Source: CAYRKT01 sp964425005
Lineage (GTDB): Bacteria > Synergistota > Synergistia > CAYRKT01
Direction: 5' to 3'
Length of the DNA stretch: 14,111 bases
NCBI GenBank assembly: GCA_964425005.1
Contig: CAYRKT010000039.1
Span: forward strand, 1-14,111
The notes under the pieces were generated by a model. That model was not told the origin of the DNA and made no database searches. It saw only the letters and a program-made list of their open reading frames with translations. The translations under genes and the position numbers were made by a program. Shown here piece by piece: positions 12,553 through 14,111 of this stretch; within the stretch, counting starts at the first letter, position 1, and each line of letters begins with the position of its first letter.

Positions 12553-12637
12553 CGCCGCACCCCCTTCGGGGGGGGTGTAAGCATATGCTCAAAATTTTCA
12601 GGGGTGATCTGGTAGGATCTTTCGGGAGGTGATGGGG

Positions 12638-13303
12638 ATGTGGCTTAGGCATGGGCTATTGGCGGTCGCCGGCGCTTTAGCCCTGCTGGAGGGGGTTTGC
12701 CTGGGGGCCATCCCCTTGCCGGAGCTGGGTCCTTTGGGGGGGATGCCGCTGGAGCAGGCTCTTGCGTCGCGCAGGTCGGTCAGAAGCTTCGGGGACGAGC
12801 CCCTTTCGCTCTTCGATCTTTCCAGGCTGCTATGGGCGGCGGGCGGTACGACCCATCCTCGGGGCTACAGGACCGCTCCCTCGGCGGGGGCGCTGTATCC
12901 GGTGGACGTCTACGCGGTGGTGAGGAGGGTTCATGGGCTCACCCCTGGGGTGTACCTCTATCGTCCCCTGGGGCACTCGCTCGAGCCGGTGAAGCTCGAG
13001 GAGGTGTCCCGGGCGCTCTCCTCGGCGGCGCTGGGGCAGGCCTGGGTGGAGGAGGCCCCCCTTTGCCTCGTGGTGGTGGCCTTCTACGACAGGAGCAGGG
13101 TGAAGTACGGCGAGAGGGGAGTCAGGTACTCGACGCTGGAGGCGGGGCACGTGGCCCAGAACGTCCTGCTCCAGGCTGTCTCGCTGGGCCTTGGGGCGGT
13201 GCCGGTTGGGGCCTTCCGCGACGGGGAGGTGGTCTCCCTGCTGGGCTTGCCCCGGGGCGCTTCTCCCCTGTATATTATCCCGGTGGGAAGGCCTAAGAGC
13301 TAG
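12638..13303 (+). CDS. Exported SagB/ThcOx-type nitroreductase-family oxidoreductase
   Basis: The 221-residue protein has a signal-peptide-like start (MWLRHGLLAVAGALALLEGV, with CLGA as a possible cleavage region near residue 24), then a nitroreductase fold: ALASRRSVRSFGDEPLSLFD, APSAGALYPVDVYAV (about 87-101) and HVAQNVLLQAVSLGLGAVPV (about 171-190). The APSAGALYP motif is typical of the SagB branch, whose known members are FMN-dependent dehydrogenases that oxidise azolines in peptide natural products. No cyclodehydratase or precursor gene is seen here, so that role is not implied; many stand-alone members have unknown substrates. GTG 12629 and ATG 12632 are also in frame, but GGAGG at 12625-12629 is placed eight bases before ATG 12638. 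It precedes queF by 21 bases and is probably co-transcribed with it. Confidence 0.85.
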   Translation: MWLRHGLLAVAGALALLEGVCLGAIPLPELGPLGGMPLEQALASRRSVRSFGDEPLSLFDLSRLLWAAGGTTHPRGYRTAPSAGALYPVDVYAVVRRVHGLTPGVYLYRPLGHSLEPVKLEEVSRALSSAALGQAWVEEAPLCLVVVAFYDRSRVKYGERGVRYSTLEAGHVAQNVLLQAVSLGLGAVPVGAFRDGEVVSLLGLPRGASPLYIIPVGRPKS

Positions 13304-13324
13304 GTCCGAAGCGGAGGTGGTGGG

Positions 13325-13729
13325 ATGCCTAAGGCCGAGGGGATGACCTTCGACTTCGTGGGGCAGGAGCACATAAGGAGCGACCTGCTCGAGCCGATAG
13401 AGTTCGGCTGCAGGGATGAACTCATAAGGATCGAGACGGACGAGTTCTCGGCGGTGTGCCCCTTCTCGGGGCTTCCCGACATAGGGAGGGTGGTGATCGA
13501 GTACTATCCCGACGGGGGCAGGATAGTCGAGCTCAAGTCCCTGAAGTACTACTTCGTGAGCTTCAGGAACGTGGGGATATACCAGGAGGAGGCCACCAGG
13601 CGTATATACGAGGATCTCAGGGCTCTCCTTCGCACCGGGAGGCTTCGGGTGACGATGGTCTACAACGTGAGGGGTGGGATAAGGGTCACCACCTCCATTG
13701 GGTCGCTGGGGGAGGGAGGCGCAAGTTGA
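13325..13729 (+). CDS. queF: NADPH-dependent 7-cyano-7-deazaguanine reductase
   Basis: The 134-residue enzyme reduces the nitrile of preQ0 to the amine of preQ1 in queuosine synthesis. It is the short, single-domain (type I, YkvM-like) form. FSAVCPFSGLPDIG carries the catalytic Cys45, which forms the thioimide with substrate, and Asp52; the QueF motif is E69-LKSLKYY; and a substrate-binding YEDLRALL segment follows. ATG 13325 has GGAGG ten bases upstream (13313-13317). The stop overlaps the TTG start of the transporter gene as TTGA. There is no room for a preQ1 riboswitch in the 21-base gap, and none was seen before the upstream SagB-type gene. Confidence 0.96.
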   Translation: MPKAEGMTFDFVGQEHIRSDLLEPIEFGCRDELIRIETDEFSAVCPFSGLPDIGRVVIEYYPDGGRIVELKSLKYYFVSFRNVGIYQEEATRRIYEDLRALLRTGRLRVTMVYNVRGGIRVTTSIGSLGEGGAS

Positions 13730-14111
13730 GCTCCGCCCCCCTGACGCTCTCCGGGCTCTTCTGCTCCCTGGTGGTGCTCTGCAACGTGATCTCCTCCAAG
13801 CTGGTCCAGCTGGGGCCTCTGGTGGTCCCCCTGGGGGTCTTCTTCTACCCCTTGACCTTCGCCATCACCGACGTGGCCAGCGAGGCCTTCGGCAAGAGGT
13901 GCGCCAGGGGTCTGGTCTGGGCCGGTTTGTGGGCCAACCTGGTCCTGCTCCTGGTCTCAGCGGCGGCGATATTCGTACCCCCCGCTCCGTTCGCGGACGA
14001 CTCGGCGATGGTCGAGGTCTTCTCCTCGGCTCCCAGGCTGGTCTTCGCGAGCGTCCTGGCCTACCTGGTCTCCCAGCACCACGACGTCTGGGCCTTCCAC
14101 ATGTGGAAGGC
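13726..14111 (+). CDS. yhhQ: Queuosine-precursor transporter, YhhQ (COG1738) family, N-terminal part
   Basis: An open frame from TTG 13726 runs to the end of the window (128 codons plus two bases), so the gene is cut at its 3' side. It begins SSAPLTLSGLFCSLVVLCNV, a first transmembrane helix, followed by PLVVPLGVFFYPLTFAITDV and ASEAFGK. The YPLTF.ITD...E..G motif marks the YhhQ/VUT family of inner-membrane carriers for preQ0 or preQ1. Further helices occur around VWAGLWANLVLLLVSAAAIF and LVFASVLAYLVSQ, then HHDVWAFHMWK, another family motif. The four-base TTGA overlap with queF makes co-translation likely and supports the pathway role: salvage of an imported deazapurine that QueF can reduce. 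Confidence 0.9.
   Translation, partial: MSSAPLTLSGLFCSLVVLCNVISSKLVQLGPLVVPLGVFFYPLTFAITDVASEAFGKRCARGLVWAGLWANLVLLLVSAAAIFVPPAPFADDSAMVEVFSSAPRLVFASVLAYLVSQHHDVWAFHMWK

Noticed and set aside
13304..13324. preQ1 riboswitch before queF
   Set aside because: The gap is only 21 bases and holds just a ribosome-binding site; nothing matching the aptamer was seen before the upstream gene either.
1..14111. CRISPR arrays, insertion sequences, tRNA or rRNA genes, phage attachment sites
   Set aside because: No regularly spaced repeats, transposase-like frames, tRNA-like cloverleaf sequence or rRNA segments were seen on either strand by reading.

Overview
The window is a gene-dense, GC-rich bacterial chromosome segment. 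Codon choice is strongly skewed: AGG dominates for arginine, ATA is frequent for isoleucine, and GAG, CAG and AAG are preferred. TTG starts are common. Stops in the intact genes are TAG or TGA, and I saw no TAA. Gene content and order (trpS-scpA-scpB-rluB, cmk-plsC, HDOD and EAL-CBS-GGDEF proteins, an Lrp-type regulator) suggest a Synergistota-like, possibly thermophilic anaerobe. That placement is an inference from style and content, not a search result.

Layout. Positions 2-3726 form a tightly packed plus-strand housekeeping run: the 3' end of a NIF3-family gene, an RNase HI-type gene, trpS, scpA, scpB and rluB, with overlaps or very short gaps. A near-consensus promoter at 3743-3771 starts a second operon: an HDOD signalling protein, cmk and plsC (3812-5951). 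rsmA lies convergently on the minus strand (5937-6773). A promoter with a TATAAT box and a structured leader then drives a large envelope-anchored protein of unknown function (6846-8192).

From 8185 to 8868 the minus strand holds a decayed HEPN/MNT toxin-antitoxin pair: a truncated, frameshifted nucleotidyltransferase remnant whose stop overlaps the start of a HEPN gene with three in-frame amber codons. Next come a small nitroreductase-family gene (8953-9468), an Lrp/AsnC-family gene with a strong promoter, a terminator-like hairpin, and a long EAL-CBS-GGDEF cyclic-di-GMP protein (10188-11993). A second minus-strand cassette (11974-12552) encodes a DUF134-like helix-turn-helix protein that seems to lack a short internal segment, and a Gly/Cys-rich DUF5320-like protein interrupted by one in-frame UGA. 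A hairpin with SECIS-like geometry lies just after that UGA. The window ends with an exported SagB-type oxidoreductase, queF, and the start of a YhhQ-type queuosine-precursor transporter gene.

How the genes work together. The first block serves nucleic-acid metabolism, chromosome segregation, tryptophan charging and rRNA modification. The HDOD operon joins signalling with CMP recycling and phospholipid synthesis. QueF and YhhQ belong to the queuosine pathway. The two minus-strand cassettes are the accessory part of the window. Both lie opposite the 3' end of a plus-strand gene, and both diverge from a nitroreductase-superfamily gene.

The most unusual signals are the UGA plus SECIS-like hairpin at 12130-12162, the broken HEPN/MNT pair, and two plus-strand leaders in which the Shine-Dalgarno sequence is one arm of a hairpin (6816-6838 and 10148-10177).
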